Positions 52,326 to 61,775 are shown, counted from the stretch's first letter. The stretch is DNA of 64,000 bases from Halorussus amylolyticus (GCF_004143485.2 NZ_ML974130.1:55672-119671); one strand, 5' to 3'. Notes: generated by a model from the letters alone, not told the origin. Numbers and translations are program-made.

Positions 52326-53462
52326 CTACACGATGGGGACGTACCGAAACACGACGTACGCCACGACCGTCGCGATTGCGGGCACGACGTTCTGAAGCAC
52401 GACGACCCGCGCGGTCGTCGCTGGCTGATACAGTTCGGCGGCCGAAGGCGAGTCGTCGGTCGCGGGCGCGTCTGCGCTCTCGACCGGCACGCCCATGCTC
52501 GACGCGGGCACGCGCGGCGTGTCCGGCACCGCGTCGGCGACGGTCGCCCGGCCCCATCCGAGACCCACGACGCTCATCGTGGCGATGACGACGAAACTCG
52601 CGGGCACGCCGAGCGCCGAGAGGACCGTCACGATGGACGCGCTCACGGTCGCCACGACGAGCGCGGCGACCAGCGGGAGGTCGGTGAGGTCGTTGCCCAC
52701 GGTGTCGAGCGTGCGCCGCGCGATGGTGAACGCGCCGAGCGCGGTCGCTCCGGCCGCGAGAAAGATGCCCTGATTCATCGTAATCGCGCCGTTGCCGACG
52801 AGCGGCGCGACCGCGTTGGCGACGTTGCTCGCGCCCGCCGAGAACGCCATGTAACACCCGATAGCGACGACGAGGAGCGTGCCGCCGAGTTCGCGCGGGG
52901 TGGTGTTCGGCCCGAGTTCGGGCTTCGGAATCCCGCCGGAGGTGTCGAACGTCACCAGCGCCCCCTCGGTTCGGTTTATCGCCATTCGCTCGACGAGTCT
53001 ATCGTACCAGTACCGGCCGACGACCGCGCTGACCCAGAAGCCGATGACGGGCGCGACAAGCCACCAGCCGACGATTTCGAGGACGGCGTCCACTCTGAGT
53101 TGGCCGATAGCGAGTCCGAGTCCGACGATAGCCCCGACCGCGGTCATCGACGTTGAGGCGGGCACGCCGAAGACGTTTCCGGCGAACAGCGCGAGACCGA
53201 TGAACAGGAGGACGACGATGCTGACCTGCATCGTGAACGGGTCGCCCGTGACGAGGCCGCTCCCGAGGGTGTCCACCACGCGGCGTCCGAGCGTCCACCC
53301 GCCGAGGAGGAAGAAGACGCTCATCAGTCCGGCCGCCGCGAGTTTCGAGACCGCTCCGCTCCCGACTGCGGGGCCGAACGCGACGCCCGTGTTCGACCCG
53401 CCGATGTTGAAGCCCACGAAGATGGCGACAGCGATACCGACGAGGAGGACTCCGCTAATCAC
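52326..53462 (-). CDS. PiT-family inorganic phosphate permease (second copy)
   Basis: 378 residues, about ten helices. Both PiT repeats are visible: FNIGGSNTGVAFGPAVGSGA near the N-terminus and FSAGASNVANAVAPLVGNGA near residue 210, the latter with the classic GxxNxANA phosphate-site signature. It starts with GTG at 53462. It is more canonical than the homologue at 18827. The HTH gene downstream on the genome is upstream in transcription; spacing is 76 bases, so cotranscription is possible. Confidence 0.92.
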   Translation of the reverse strand: MISGVLLVGIAVAIFVGFNIGGSNTGVAFGPAVGSGAVSKLAAAGLMSVFFLLGGWTLGRRVVDTLGSGLVTGDPFTMQVSIVVLLFIGLALFAGNVFGVPASTSMTAVGAIVGLGLAIGQLRVDAVLEIVGWWLVAPVIGFWVSAVVGRYWYDRLVERMAINRTEGALVTFDTSGGIPKPELGPNTTPRELGGTLLVVAIGCYMAFSAGASNVANAVAPLVGNGAITMNQGIFLAAGATALGAFTIARRTLDTVGNDLTDLPLVAALVVATVSASIVTVLSALGVPASFVVIATMSVVGLGWGRATVADAVPDTPRVPASSMGVPVESADAPATDDSPSAAELYQPATTARVVVLQNVVPAIATVVAYVVFRYVPIV

Positions 53463-53537
53463 GGTTCGTACATCGAAGGAGACGGATTAAACGGTGTTGA
53501 TTGGCTGCGCGAAATCGGTTTTGCTCTCGGCTCGAAG

Positions 53538-53915
53538 CTAGTAGAGCGGTTCGACGACGACGAGGTCGTGGACGAGTTCGGGAACTTTCGTCCGCCCATC
53601 CGTAGTCATGTTGACGAGACCGTAGTCTGCCAAGAGGCCCAAATCGCGCGAAACGTTTCCCGTGTCGCGCCCGACCGCGTCCGCGAGTTCGGTCACTGAA
53701 TCGACATCGTGGTCCCGAAGATAGTCGAGAATCGTTTCCCGGTGTTCATCGAGTACTTCGCGAGCGTCCTCGCGAGCGAGAACGTAGACATCTCGGTGTC
53801 CGGCTTCGGTGAGGGCCTCAGCTAACGATTCTCGGCGCTGGATTTCGGGGGGAACGTCGCGTTCGCTCGGACGCTCGGCAACGGTCCACTCCGGATGGTC
53901 TTTGCTCTCGGACAT
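53538..53915 (-). CDS. Winged-helix regulator, possibly an antitoxin
   Basis: 125 residues. The C-terminal half is a winged HTH: ILDYLRDHDVDSVTELADAV, GRDTGNVSRDLGLLADYGLV, and the following wing. This resembles haloarchaeal antitoxin-type DNA-binding proteins (HVO_A0114-like), but the identity is from pattern only. It is divergent from the gene at 54104, with a shared promoter region of about 190 bases, as in some toxin-antitoxin pairs. The phosphate permease lies downstream on the same strand. Confidence 0.75.
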   Translation of the reverse strand: MSESKDHPEWTVAERPSERDVPPEIQRRESLAEALTEAGHRDVYVLAREDAREVLDEHRETILDYLRDHDVDSVTELADAVGRDTGNVSRDLGLLADYGLVNMTTDGRTKVPELVHDLVVVEPLY

Positions 53916-54103
53916 CGCTCCCTTACCTTTGTTACTATTCACAAAGATAAGTGTCTTGTGATGTGCTGGACTGCTACCTCGCGTAAGCCGGTTACTTCGA
54001 CCGGATTCTCGAAATAGTGGCCGGTCGCCCGACTATCGCGACTAAAAAACGTATTTTATTTATATCGTCTCGAATGACTCTTCAAGTGAATCGGTGTTTC
54101 GAG

Positions 54104-54496
54104 ATGGAGAGGGTACAGACGACTGTCGTCGGTCACGTCGATATTCGAGACGGGAGGCGGCCCATCAAACGTCTCGTGTTTGCTGACCCCGTTCCCGAGG
54201 GGAGCGAGACTTTCAATCGCCACGACGATGCCGACCGTTGGGTAGTCGTTCTCCAAGTTCCCGGAAACCGTATCAACGAAGAGAACGCCGAAATCGTGAC
54301 GATAGATAATACCGAGGGCCAAGGCGGCCACATTGATTACCAATTTCTCCCCCGCGATTCGATTCCTCGGGGAAACAAACTCGTCTGGTTCGACGGAACT
54401 ATTTCGCTTCGAGAGGCCGAAATTATCGCCCAACGAAACGCGGAACACTGGACGGAGATATATAAAAGCAATCACGGACTACCCAAAACGAAGTAG
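54104..54496 (+). CDS. Hypothetical protein divergent from the HTH gene
   Basis: 130 residues, beta-rich: HVDIRDGRRPIKRLVFADPV, WVVVLQVPGNRINEENAEIV, then a C-terminal helical part ending NAEHWTEIYKSN. There is an opposing - strand ORF, but this strand has the more protein-like composition and a TATA-like tttatttata (54056-54065) placed for the ATG at 54104. The AT content is higher than that of its neighbours, which hints at transfer. It may be the partner of the HTH gene; function unknown. Confidence 0.6.
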   Translation: MERVQTTVVGHVDIRDGRRPIKRLVFADPVPEGSETFNRHDDADRWVVVLQVPGNRINEENAEIVTIDNTEGQGGHIDYQFLPRDSIPRGNKLVWFDGTISLREAEIIAQRNAEHWTEIYKSNHGLPKTK

Positions 54497-54576
54497 CACA
54501 TTTCGAAACAGACACATTCGCCACTACTGTCGAATTTCGAACCGAAAGCCCGGCAAAACGTACAGGCGTGGAAAGG

Positions 54577-54582
54577 GTTATC
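54577..54582 (+). promoter_or_regulatory. TATA-like box of serA
   Basis: GTTATC within gaaagggttatccgg lies 27 bases before the serA ATG at 54607, supporting a leaderless serA mRNA and choosing this start over the upstream open frame. Confidence 0.5.
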
Positions 54583-54606
54583 CGGACAGCCACAGTGCTG
54601 ATATTT

Positions 54607-56193
54607 ATGAAAGTCCTCGTCACGGACCCCATCGCAGACGCAGGGTTGGACCGCTTTCGAGAAGCGGGTCACGAAGTCGAAACCGCCTACGACGTAGAGG
54701 GCGATGCGCTCCTCTCGGCCGTCTCGGACGCCAACGGACTGGTCGTCCGCTCGGGAACCGAAGTCACCGAGGAGGTGTTCGAAGCTGCGCCGAACCTCGT
54801 CATCGTCGGGCGCGCGGGCATCGGCGTCGATAACATCGACATCGACGCCGCGACCGACCACGGCGTCATCGTCGCCAACGCGCCCGAGGGCAACGTCCGG
54901 GCCGCGGCCGAGCACACGGTCGCGATGGCGTTCGCCTCCGCGCGCTCGATTCCGCAGGCTCACGCCCGCCTCCGGAACGGCGAGTGGGCGAAGGGCGACT
55001 ACCTCGGCACCGAGGTCAACGGCAAGACGCTCGGCGTCGTCGGCCTCGGCCGCGTCGGCCAAGAGGTCGCGAAAAAGCTCGACTCGCTCGGGATGGACCT
55101 CGTGGCGTACGACCCGTACATCAGCGAGGACCGCGCCGCCCAACTCGGCGCGGAACTGGTGGACTTAGACGAGTGTCTCGACCGCGCGGACTTCCTCACG
55201 GTTCACACCCCGCTCACGCCCGAGACGGAGAACCTCATCAGCGGGGAGGAACTCGCCCAGCTAGAGGGCGGCTACCTCGTCAACTGCGCCCGCGGCGGCG
55301 TCGTGGACGAGACCGCACTCGCCGAGGCCGTCGCGGACGGCGTCCTCGCTGGCGCGGCGGTGGACGTGTTCGCCGACGAACCCGTCTCGCCAGACAACCC
55401 CCTGCTCGACGTGGAGGACGTGGTGGTCACGCCTCACCTCGGCGCGAGCACCTCCGCGGCACAGGAGAACGTCGCCACCAGCACCGCCGACCAAATCGTC
55501 GCGGCGTTCGCCGAGGAACCGGTCGTCAACGCGCTGAACGCGCCGTCCATCGACGAGAGCGCGTTCCCCCGCGTCGAGCCGTACATCGGTCTCGCCGAGA
55601 CCGCTGGCAAAATCGCGACCCAACTCCTCGACGAGCGCATCGAGTCTATCGAAGTCCACTACGAGGGCGACATCGCCGACGAGGACGTGGACCTCGTGAC
55701 CGCGAGCGCCCAGAAGGGCGTGTTCCAGCCGCTCGAATGGCAGGTCAACGCGGTCAACGCGCCCCAAATCGCGGAGGACCGCGGGGTCGAAGTCACCGAG
55801 AGCAAGACCCGACAGACCGAGGACTTCCAGAGCCTCGTTCGCGTGACCGTCGGCGGCGACGACGAATCGGTCAGCGTGGAGGGAACCCTGTTCGCCGACG
55901 ACGACCCCCGAATCGTCCGGGTGGACGACTACCGGGTGGACGCCATCCCGCGCGGTCACATGCTGGTCGCTAAAAACGAGGACGCCCCCGGCGTCATCGG
56001 CTTCATCGGCACCGTCCTCGGCGACCACGACATCAACATCGCGGGGATGTTCAACGCTCGCGAAGCCCACGGCGGCGAGGCGCTGACCGTGTACACGCTC
56101 GACGAGGAGGTCCCCGACGAAGCGAAGGAGGCGCTGGAGACCGACGAGCGAATCATCGAAGCCCGGTACATCGAACTCAACGGCGCGGAGTAG
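54607..56193 (+). CDS. serA: D-3-phosphoglycerate dehydrogenase (SerA)
   Basis: 528 residues, the long form: substrate and Rossmann domains (about 1-310), intervening domain (about 320-445) and a C-terminal ACT domain (about 455-526, PGVIGFIGTVLGDHDINIAG). Catalytic features: GLGRVGQEVAKKL nucleotide loop, the Arg in CARGGVVDE, and the His in TPHLGASTSAAQENV. It starts serine synthesis from 3-phosphoglycerate; the ACT domain suggests serine feedback. Confidence 0.96.
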   Translation: MKVLVTDPIADAGLDRFREAGHEVETAYDVEGDALLSAVSDANGLVVRSGTEVTEEVFEAAPNLVIVGRAGIGVDNIDIDAATDHGVIVANAPEGNVRAAAEHTVAMAFASARSIPQAHARLRNGEWAKGDYLGTEVNGKTLGVVGLGRVGQEVAKKLDSLGMDLVAYDPYISEDRAAQLGAELVDLDECLDRADFLTVHTPLTPETENLISGEELAQLEGGYLVNCARGGVVDETALAEAVADGVLAGAAVDVFADEPVSPDNPLLDVEDVVVTPHLGASTSAAQENVATSTADQIVAAFAEEPVVNALNAPSIDESAFPRVEPYIGLAETAGKIATQLLDERIESIEVHYEGDIADEDVDLVTASAQKGVFQPLEWQVNAVNAPQIAEDRGVEVTESKTRQTEDFQSLVRVTVGGDDESVSVEGTLFADDDPRIVRVDDYRVDAIPRGHMLVAKNEDAPGVIGFIGTVLGDHDINIAGMFNAREAHGGEALTVYTLDEEVPDEAKEALETDERIIEARYIELNGAE

Positions 56194-56382
56194 TCCGTCC
56201 GCCTCGGCTACAACGGCACGCTACCGTCCCGGCACGAATCGCCTAACCCGTCCGCACGAGAACTGCCGTGTCGGGTCTGTCAAAACTCCTATTTCTGGCC
56301 GTCACTTCGCTCGCTTACTCCGACGCTACGCTCGGAATACGCGTCCCATAACAAAGCCCGCGCAGGGGGTTACCTTTCGGTA

Positions 56383-57483
56383 ATGTCCCATCAGAAAACG
56401 CGCGAGACGGACTCCGAGTACACCGTCAGGCGCTACGAGTCCGGCGACGAAACGGGCATCCGCTCGCTCTGTGGCGTCCAGTGGGACCACCGGCCGAGCG
56501 CCGACTGGTTCGACTGGAAGTACGTCGAGGACCCCTACCTCGACCACGTGCCGGTCACGGTCGCCGAGCGCGACGGCGAAATCGTCGGCACGCAGGCGTA
56601 CCTCCCCTGTCGGATTCGGTGGGGCGACTCGTCGGTCCTCGCGCTCCAACCGACCGACGCGGTGGTCCACCCCGACCACCGCAGAAACGGACTGTACACG
56701 AAAATTACGCGGGAGGCAATCGACTTCTACGCCGACCGCGAACCCGCGTTCTTCTACAATTTCCCGAACGAATCCGCGCTCGGCGCACAGCAGAAACTCG
56801 GCTGGTCCGAAGTCACCGAGGTCACCAACTACTATCGGGTCCAGCGACCCACCGACACGCTCGATTCGATTGGAACCGGAAGCGCAGGGCGGGCGCTCGG
56901 TCGGGTCGCCGACTCGGTCGCCTCGGTGTACCTCGAAGCGCGCGACCGCTCGGTGGACCTCGCCGACGATATCGAGGTGGTCCGCCACTCGTCGGTCCCC
57001 GCCGAGACGTTGACGCGCCTCTACGAGTCGAGCGTCCCGCGAGAGCGACACGTCCACCGCGAAGCGCGATTCTACCGGTGGTTCTTCGACGCGCCGACCT
57101 ACGACCACACGACCTACGTCGCGCGTCGCGACGGCCGACCGGTCGCGAGTCTGACCACCCGGACCCGAACCGGGCGGAAGGTGCTGGTCATGGACGCACT
57201 CCCGATGGACTCCGATTCGGCGGCGTTCGCCAATCTGCTCGCGGCGGTCGTCTCGGAAAACGAGAGCGCGACTGTCATCTCGGTGTCGGGGGCGGCGCTG
57301 TCTCGGGACCTGCTCGCGCGCTTCGGATTCGTGAGCGACGACCGGCCGGTGGTGTCGCGGGTCTGCGTCCCGAAGTACGTCGCCGTGCGACCGCTCCCTG
57401 ACGGCGATTCGAGTCCGATTCCGAGAGAGGAACTCGCCGACGCCGAGAACTGGCGAATTTCGTTCGTGGAACAGACCGACTGA
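56383..57483 (+). CDS. Tandem GNAT-family N-acetyltransferase
   Basis: 366 residues. The first GNAT domain (about 12-165) shows LQPTDAVVHPDHRRNGLYTK, where HPDHRRNGL is the acetyl-CoA loop. The second half (about 170-345) keeps the overall fold but without an obvious CoA loop, as in Eis-like two-domain enzymes. Substrate unknown. The ATG at 56383 is preceded by a 190-base gap with no recognisable feature. Confidence 0.85.
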   Translation: MSHQKTRETDSEYTVRRYESGDETGIRSLCGVQWDHRPSADWFDWKYVEDPYLDHVPVTVAERDGEIVGTQAYLPCRIRWGDSSVLALQPTDAVVHPDHRRNGLYTKITREAIDFYADREPAFFYNFPNESALGAQQKLGWSEVTEVTNYYRVQRPTDTLDSIGTGSAGRALGRVADSVASVYLEARDRSVDLADDIEVVRHSSVPAETLTRLYESSVPRERHVHREARFYRWFFDAPTYDHTTYVARRDGRPVASLTTRTRTGRKVLVMDALPMDSDSAAFANLLAAVVSENESATVISVSGAALSRDLLARFGFVSDDRPVVSRVCVPKYVAVRPLPDGDSSPIPREELADAENWRISFVEQTD

Positions 57484-57580
57484 CGGACGAGGGACTCAAC
57501 TTCGCTCAGAAGTCTCCGATGCACCTGCCGGAAAACGAGAGTCCGGATGCCTCCGGCGCAGTAAACGGTGGCGTCGGTGA

Positions 57581-58006
57581 CTACCGAAGCCATCGCTTCA
57601 GTCGCGCGAGCAGGCCGGACTCCTGTCTGCGTCCGGTCCACTCGAAGTCGTCGTTCTCGCCGTCGATGTGCTTGCGGTACGACTCGGTTCGGGCGGTCAG
57701 AATCTGCTCGTTGCGCGCGACCACCGCATCGAGTTGGGCCTCCTTGCGCTCGACCTGTCGTTCGAGACACGCCACCTCGTCCTCCAGTTGGGCGCACTCG
57801 GCCAGCAGGCCCTCGTAGTCGCGCTCGTACCGCCGACAGAGCTGTTCGCGCCACTCGTCGAGTTCGGGGCGAAGTTGTTCGTAGATGCGTTGCGGACAGA
57901 CCACCACGACTAATTCGTCGTCCCTCCGTTCCGATGGCAGTGCGTTCTCTCCGGGTTCCGTCTGGGCGGTCGGGTCGTGAGCGTGGTCGGGGGTGTTGGT
58001 GCTCAC
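57581..58006 (-). CDS. Coiled-coil hypothetical protein
   Basis: 141 residues. Residues 40-115 form a long charged coiled coil (EWREQLCRRYERDYEGLLAE, then DEVACLERQVERKEAQ); both ends look disordered. The GTG at 58006 gives a plausible polar start. There are no enzymatic motifs. It lies immediately downstream of thrC on the same strand (gap 86 bases). Confidence 0.68.
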   Translation of the reverse strand: MSTNTPDHAHDPTAQTEPGENALPSERRDDELVVVVCPQRIYEQLRPELDEWREQLCRRYERDYEGLLAECAQLEDEVACLERQVERKEAQLDAVVARNEQILTARTESYRKHIDGENDDFEWTGRRQESGLLARLKRWLR

Positions 58007-58092
58007 GTAACGACACACGCTACCAAGGGGCAAAAAACCGCGTCAGTCCGGCGTCGGACGCGTCTGACGCCCGCGAGACGGGCGTTCGGTCA

Positions 58093-59367
58093 CTATTCCG
58101 CGAGATGTGCGAGCACGTCGTCGGTGTCGTTCGGAACCGGCTCGGGGGCGGCCCCCGCGGCCGCGGCCGCGTCGGGGTCTTTCAGCAGGTGGCCGGTCGT
58201 GAGACAGACGACCTGCTCGTCGGGCGAAATGTCGCCCGATTCGCGGAGTTTACGGAGTCCGGCGACCGACGCCGCGCTCGCGGGCTCGACGCCCACGCCG
58301 TCGCGAGCGAGCGCGCGCTGGGCGTCGGTAATCTCCTCGTCGGAGACAGCGACCGCAGTGCCGCCCGTCTCGCGAATTCCGGGGAGCGCCTTCGGCGCGT
58401 TGACCGGGTTGCCGATTCGGATGGCGGTCGCGCGGGTCTCGACGTCCTCCCAGCGGCGCACTTCGTCGCGACCGTCTTCGATTGCCTCGACCATCGGGGC
58501 CGCGCCCTCGGCCTGCACGCCGGTCAGCGCCGGGACCTCCTCGGGGGTCAGCTCTCCGGCCGCGACCAGTTCGCGGAACGCCTTGAACAGCGCCGCGGTG
58601 TTGCCCGCGTTGCCGACCGGCAGGACGATTCGGTCGGGGAGGTCGCCCGTCTGGTCGCGGAACTGCTCGACGATTTCGAGGCCGATGGTCTTCTGACCCT
58701 CCAGTCGGAAGGGGTTGAGCGAGTTCAGGAGGTACGCCTCCCCGCGGTCGGCGAGGTCCGAGACGATGTCGAGGCAGGCGTCGAAGTTGCCATCGACCTC
58801 CAGGATTCGCGCGCCGTGGAGGCTGGCCTGTGCGACCTTTCCGGCGGCGACCTTTCCGGCGGGCAGGAGGACGAGGACCTCAGTTCCGGCTCGCGAGCCG
58901 TAGCACGCGAGCGCGGCGCTGGTGTTGCCGGTCGAGGCGCACGCCAGCCGACCCACGCCGAGTTCCTCGGCGACCCGGACGCCGACTGTCATGCCCCGGT
59001 CCTTGAAGCTCCCGGTGGGGTTCATTCCCTCGTGCTTGATGCGGAGGTCGGCGACGCCGACCTCCGCTTCGATGGTGGGCACCGAATACAGCGGGGTGTC
59101 GCCCTCCTCGATGCTCACACCCGATTCGAACGGGAGCGCGTCGGCGTAGCGCCACACCCCTCTCGTCTCCGATTCTGCGAAGTCCTCGAACGTCGGCAGG
59201 TCGGCGTATCGAACTTCGAGCAGGCCGTCGCAGTCGGGACACTGGTATCGGACTTCCTCGAACGGTGCGCCGGTCCAGTCGCATTCGATGCAGGTCAGCC
59301 ACACGCCGTCGTCGGCGTGGTCCGGCGGCGACTCGGCTCCGGCGTCGGCGAGCGTCAGGTCGGTCAT
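58093..59367 (-). CDS. thrC: Threonine synthase
   Basis: 424 residues. An N-terminal zinc knuckle (LTCIECDWTG near 24 and QCPDCDGLLEV near 42) precedes the PLP fold: NPTGSFKDRGM (PLP lysine near residue 122), ASTGNTSAALA, and LPVGNAGNTAAL. It turns O-phosphohomoserine into threonine. The Ala-rich C-terminus is normal for GC-rich species. serA, lysK and argF nearby make an amino-acid-biosynthesis neighbourhood, though not one operon. Confidence 0.95.
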   Translation of the reverse strand: MTDLTLADAGAESPPDHADDGVWLTCIECDWTGAPFEEVRYQCPDCDGLLEVRYADLPTFEDFAESETRGVWRYADALPFESGVSIEEGDTPLYSVPTIEAEVGVADLRIKHEGMNPTGSFKDRGMTVGVRVAEELGVGRLACASTGNTSAALACYGSRAGTEVLVLLPAGKVAAGKVAQASLHGARILEVDGNFDACLDIVSDLADRGEAYLLNSLNPFRLEGQKTIGLEIVEQFRDQTGDLPDRIVLPVGNAGNTAALFKAFRELVAAGELTPEEVPALTGVQAEGAAPMVEAIEDGRDEVRRWEDVETRATAIRIGNPVNAPKALPGIRETGGTAVAVSDEEITDAQRALARDGVGVEPASAASVAGLRKLRESGDISPDEQVVCLTTGHLLKDPDAAAAAGAAPEPVPNDTDDVLAHLAE

Positions 59368-59494
59368 TGGCAGGGGACAGGCGACCGAGCGGCAAAAAGG
59401 GGCCGGTCGGCGGCAGATTTGCCTCGTCGCTCCCGGGTGGTCGCTTGACTCGCGCTCGAAAAATTAGGGAACGCGGTTTCTCTGCAATCCGGTA

Positions 59495-59641
59495 TCAGTA
59501 GCAGAGATTGTCGCAGACGCACTGTGCGCTCACGTCACCGATGCTCATGCACTCGCCCGCGAAGGCGACGCCGGAACTGCCGACGACGAGGAGTGCGGAC
59601 AAGAGTACCAGTATCAGGCCAACTCTGATTGATTGCTTCAT
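59495..59641 (-). CDS. Small secreted cysteine-rich peptide (48 aa)
   Basis: ATG at 59641 encodes MKQSIRVGLILVLLSALLVV, then GSSGVAFA, a cleavable Sec-type signal peptide with AFA before the predicted cut, and a mature part of about 20 residues with four cysteines (Cys31, 41, 43, 47; pattern C-x9-C-x-C-x3-C). A TTTATA box on the - strand (59671-59676) about 32 bases upstream supports expression. It could be a halocin-like peptide, a metal binder, or a structural peptide. I know no named family. Confidence 0.68.
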   Translation of the reverse strand: MKQSIRVGLILVLLSALLVVGSSGVAFAGECMSIGDVSAQCVCDNLCY

Positions 59642-59759
59642 GCTTCACGTTACCATATATTTTAACCACATATAAATCTATTTGTAAAGCATCGCAAAAT
59701 ACTCTCGCGAGGAAGTCACGTTCGTCGCCCCGTCTCGATGCATCTGCCTTTGCGAGTGA

Positions 59760-60722
59760 CTACGCCGGGACCGGACGCTCGACCGTTCTCTCGTCGTCTT
59801 CGAAGGCGCGGTCGAGGTGCGTGCCGATTTCCGCGACGGCCTCCCACGCCGGTTCGACTCTCGGTTCGGCGAGGTTCGTGAAGAACGAGTGGACCATCCG
59901 GTCGTAGTTGGTGTGTTCGACCGGAACGCCGTGGTCCGCGAGTCGCTCGGCGTACGCGATGCCCTCCTCTCGAAGCGGGTCGAACTCGGCCGTGAGAACC
60001 GTCGCGGGCGGAAGGTCACTTAGGTCGTTCGCGCGGAGCGGCGACGCGTACGGACTCATGCCGTCAATGTCGGTTTCGAGGTAGTGGTCCCACGACCACG
60101 CCAAATCGGGTTCGGTGATGAAGTAGTTCCCGTCACCGCTCGGTTCGTCGGCGAACTCGAACGAGAAGGTCGTCGTCGGGTACACCAGCACCTGGTAGTC
60201 GATGTCCGGCCCGCGCTTGTCGCGCGCGAGAAGCGAGACCGCGGCCGCGAGGTTCCCGCCCGCGCTGTCGCCGCCCACCACGATTCGGTCGGGACGACCG
60301 TTCAGTATCTCTGTCCGGGAAGCCGCCCACTCGACGACTGCGTAGCAGTCTCGGAGACCCGCCGGGAATTTGTGTTCAGGTGCGAGTCGGTAGTCCGGTG
60401 CGACGACCACGCAGTCGAGTTCGTCCGCTAGCACCCGGCAGACCGGGTCGTAGGATTCGACGTCGCCGAGAAGAAAGCCCCCGCCGTGCATCCACACGAG
60501 GACCGGAAACGGGCCGTCGCCTTCGGGCGTGTACACTCGAATCGGGACGCTGTTGTCGTCGGGTCCGGGGACCACGCTGTCGCTGACGTTCGCGAGCGAT
60601 ACGAGTTCGCGTTCGACCGAGAGGAACTCGGCGTAGCCCTCGCGCGCCGCTTCGACCGGGAGCGTGTGGAGTGGTGGTACTTCGGACACGACCGCCTCGA
60701 TGTCGGGGTGTGGCTCTGACAT
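59760..60722 (-). CDS. Alpha/beta hydrolase, hormone-sensitive-lipase-type esterase
   Basis: 320 residues. HSL/BFAE family marks: MHGGGFLLGD oxyanion hole, GGDSAGGNLAAAVSL with the nucleophile Ser, catalytic Asp in AEFDPLREEG and His in RMVHSFF. These enzymes hydrolyse short-chain esters. The C-terminal tail is Arg/Glu rich. The promoter lies in the AT-rich gap to the right. Confidence 0.93.
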   Translation of the reverse strand: MSEPHPDIEAVVSEVPPLHTLPVEAAREGYAEFLSVERELVSLANVSDSVVPGPDDNSVPIRVYTPEGDGPFPVLVWMHGGGFLLGDVESYDPVCRVLADELDCVVVAPDYRLAPEHKFPAGLRDCYAVVEWAASRTEILNGRPDRIVVGGDSAGGNLAAAVSLLARDKRGPDIDYQVLVYPTTTFSFEFADEPSGDGNYFITEPDLAWSWDHYLETDIDGMSPYASPLRANDLSDLPPATVLTAEFDPLREEGIAYAERLADHGVPVEHTNYDRMVHSFFTNLAEPRVEPAWEAVAEIGTHLDRAFEDDERTVERPVPA

Positions 60723-61206
60723 GCTCTGTCTGTCCAGGTTTAATTACAAAAGTATTGTTATATCTATATTCAGCTGGAACTGCTAAAAATAGGCTTTAGA
60801 GGCCTTTAGACGACACCATATAATAAATAATATTTTATCTGAAAATATATGGGACAGAATACGTTGTACTCAGAGGGTATGATAAATGCTACCTTGACTG
60901 AAAACAGATTCGACGTCGCTCGACGGCGTTTACACGTCCGGCACTGCTGGCGCGCGGTCGCGAGTACGGACTGCCCAGTCGGAGTTGCCACGGAAGTTAC
61001 AGCGCGATTTCGGGTCCGCCTCTGATTCCGCTCGACTCCGGGGTCGAATGCGCCGGTCTTCTACTCGCCGGGTGACTGGTTTCCGCTTTTCGGCGATTCT
61101 GCGACCCTCTCCCGACTCAGTTCTTCGCCGAAAACCATGCTCTCGGGCGCTGTCGTGTCCGTTTCCTTCGAATACGTATATCTTCGCTGACGGCTTTCTC
61201 TCTCAC
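60723..61206. other. 484-base intergenic region with an AT-rich island
   Basis: The segment 60731-60910 is very AT-rich (for example ataataaataatattttatc) against the GC-rich background, and holds only short, unconvincing ORFs on either strand. From about 60920 the base composition returns to normal, again without a believable gene. The left part presumably includes the esterase promoter; TATATC at 61178-61183 is the likely TATA box for the gene at 61207. Confidence 0.6.
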
Positions 61207-61698
61207 ATGGCACAAACTACCACTGAGACGACGGTCGGTCGAACGACGGTACGAAACACGTGGTCGAGCGCCGCAATCGCGGGTCTCGCGGGGGGACTCG
61301 CCTTCGGTATCCTCCTTCAGGCGATGGGGATGATGCCGACAATAGCGGCGCTCTACGGCGGCGAGAGCGCCGCAATCGGATGGCTGGCTCACCTGTTCCA
61401 CAGCGTGGTGTTCGGTCTCGTGTTCGCGGCGCTCGTGGTCCGAACCGACTACCGGGACACCGACGCCCGAACGCTCTCGCTCCTCGGTGCGGGCTACGGG
61501 GTCGTCCTCTGGGTCGTCGCCGCCGCCATCGCGATGCCCCTGTGGCTCGGCGCGCTCGGACTCGACGCGCCCGCGATTCCGAACCTCGATGTCGCCAGCC
61601 TCGCTGGTCACCTCGTTTACGGCGTGGTCCTCGGCGCGGTGTTCGCCGCCGTGAGAACTCGGCTGTACCGTCGCGAGAAAGCGCCCGCAGTCGAGTAA
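61207..61698 (+). CDS. Haloarchaeal four-helix membrane protein
   Basis: 163 residues with four hydrophobic segments (about 21-48, 57-78, 88-115, 129-153) and histidines within or near the second and fourth (HLFHSVVFGLVF; GHLVYGVVLGAVF). This internal twofold pattern suggests two helix hairpins. The function is unknown. TATA at 61178-61183 and the ATG at 61207 fit a leaderless transcript. Confidence 0.78.
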   Translation: MAQTTTETTVGRTTVRNTWSSAAIAGLAGGLAFGILLQAMGMMPTIAALYGGESAAIGWLAHLFHSVVFGLVFAALVVRTDYRDTDARTLSLLGAGYGVVLWVVAAAIAMPLWLGALGLDAPAIPNLDVASLAGHLVYGVVLGAVFAAVRTRLYRREKAPAVE

Positions 61699-61775
61699 AC
61701 GCTCGCCCGTAGCCGAGTGAACGGTACCGTACCTTTATTATCGAATCTGTGGTCCCGTTCGTGGGATTGCTACCT

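Noticed and set aside
57568..59448. A 626-codon + strand ORF opposite threonine synthase
   Set aside because: thrC on the - strand has a complete PLP-enzyme signature; the + strand frame is an antisense shadow.
60806..60991. 61-codon ORF on the - strand in the AT-rich island
   Set aside because: Basic then hydrophobic composition without promoter or homologue-like pattern; stop codons are common in this AT-rich DNA so a chance ORF is likely.
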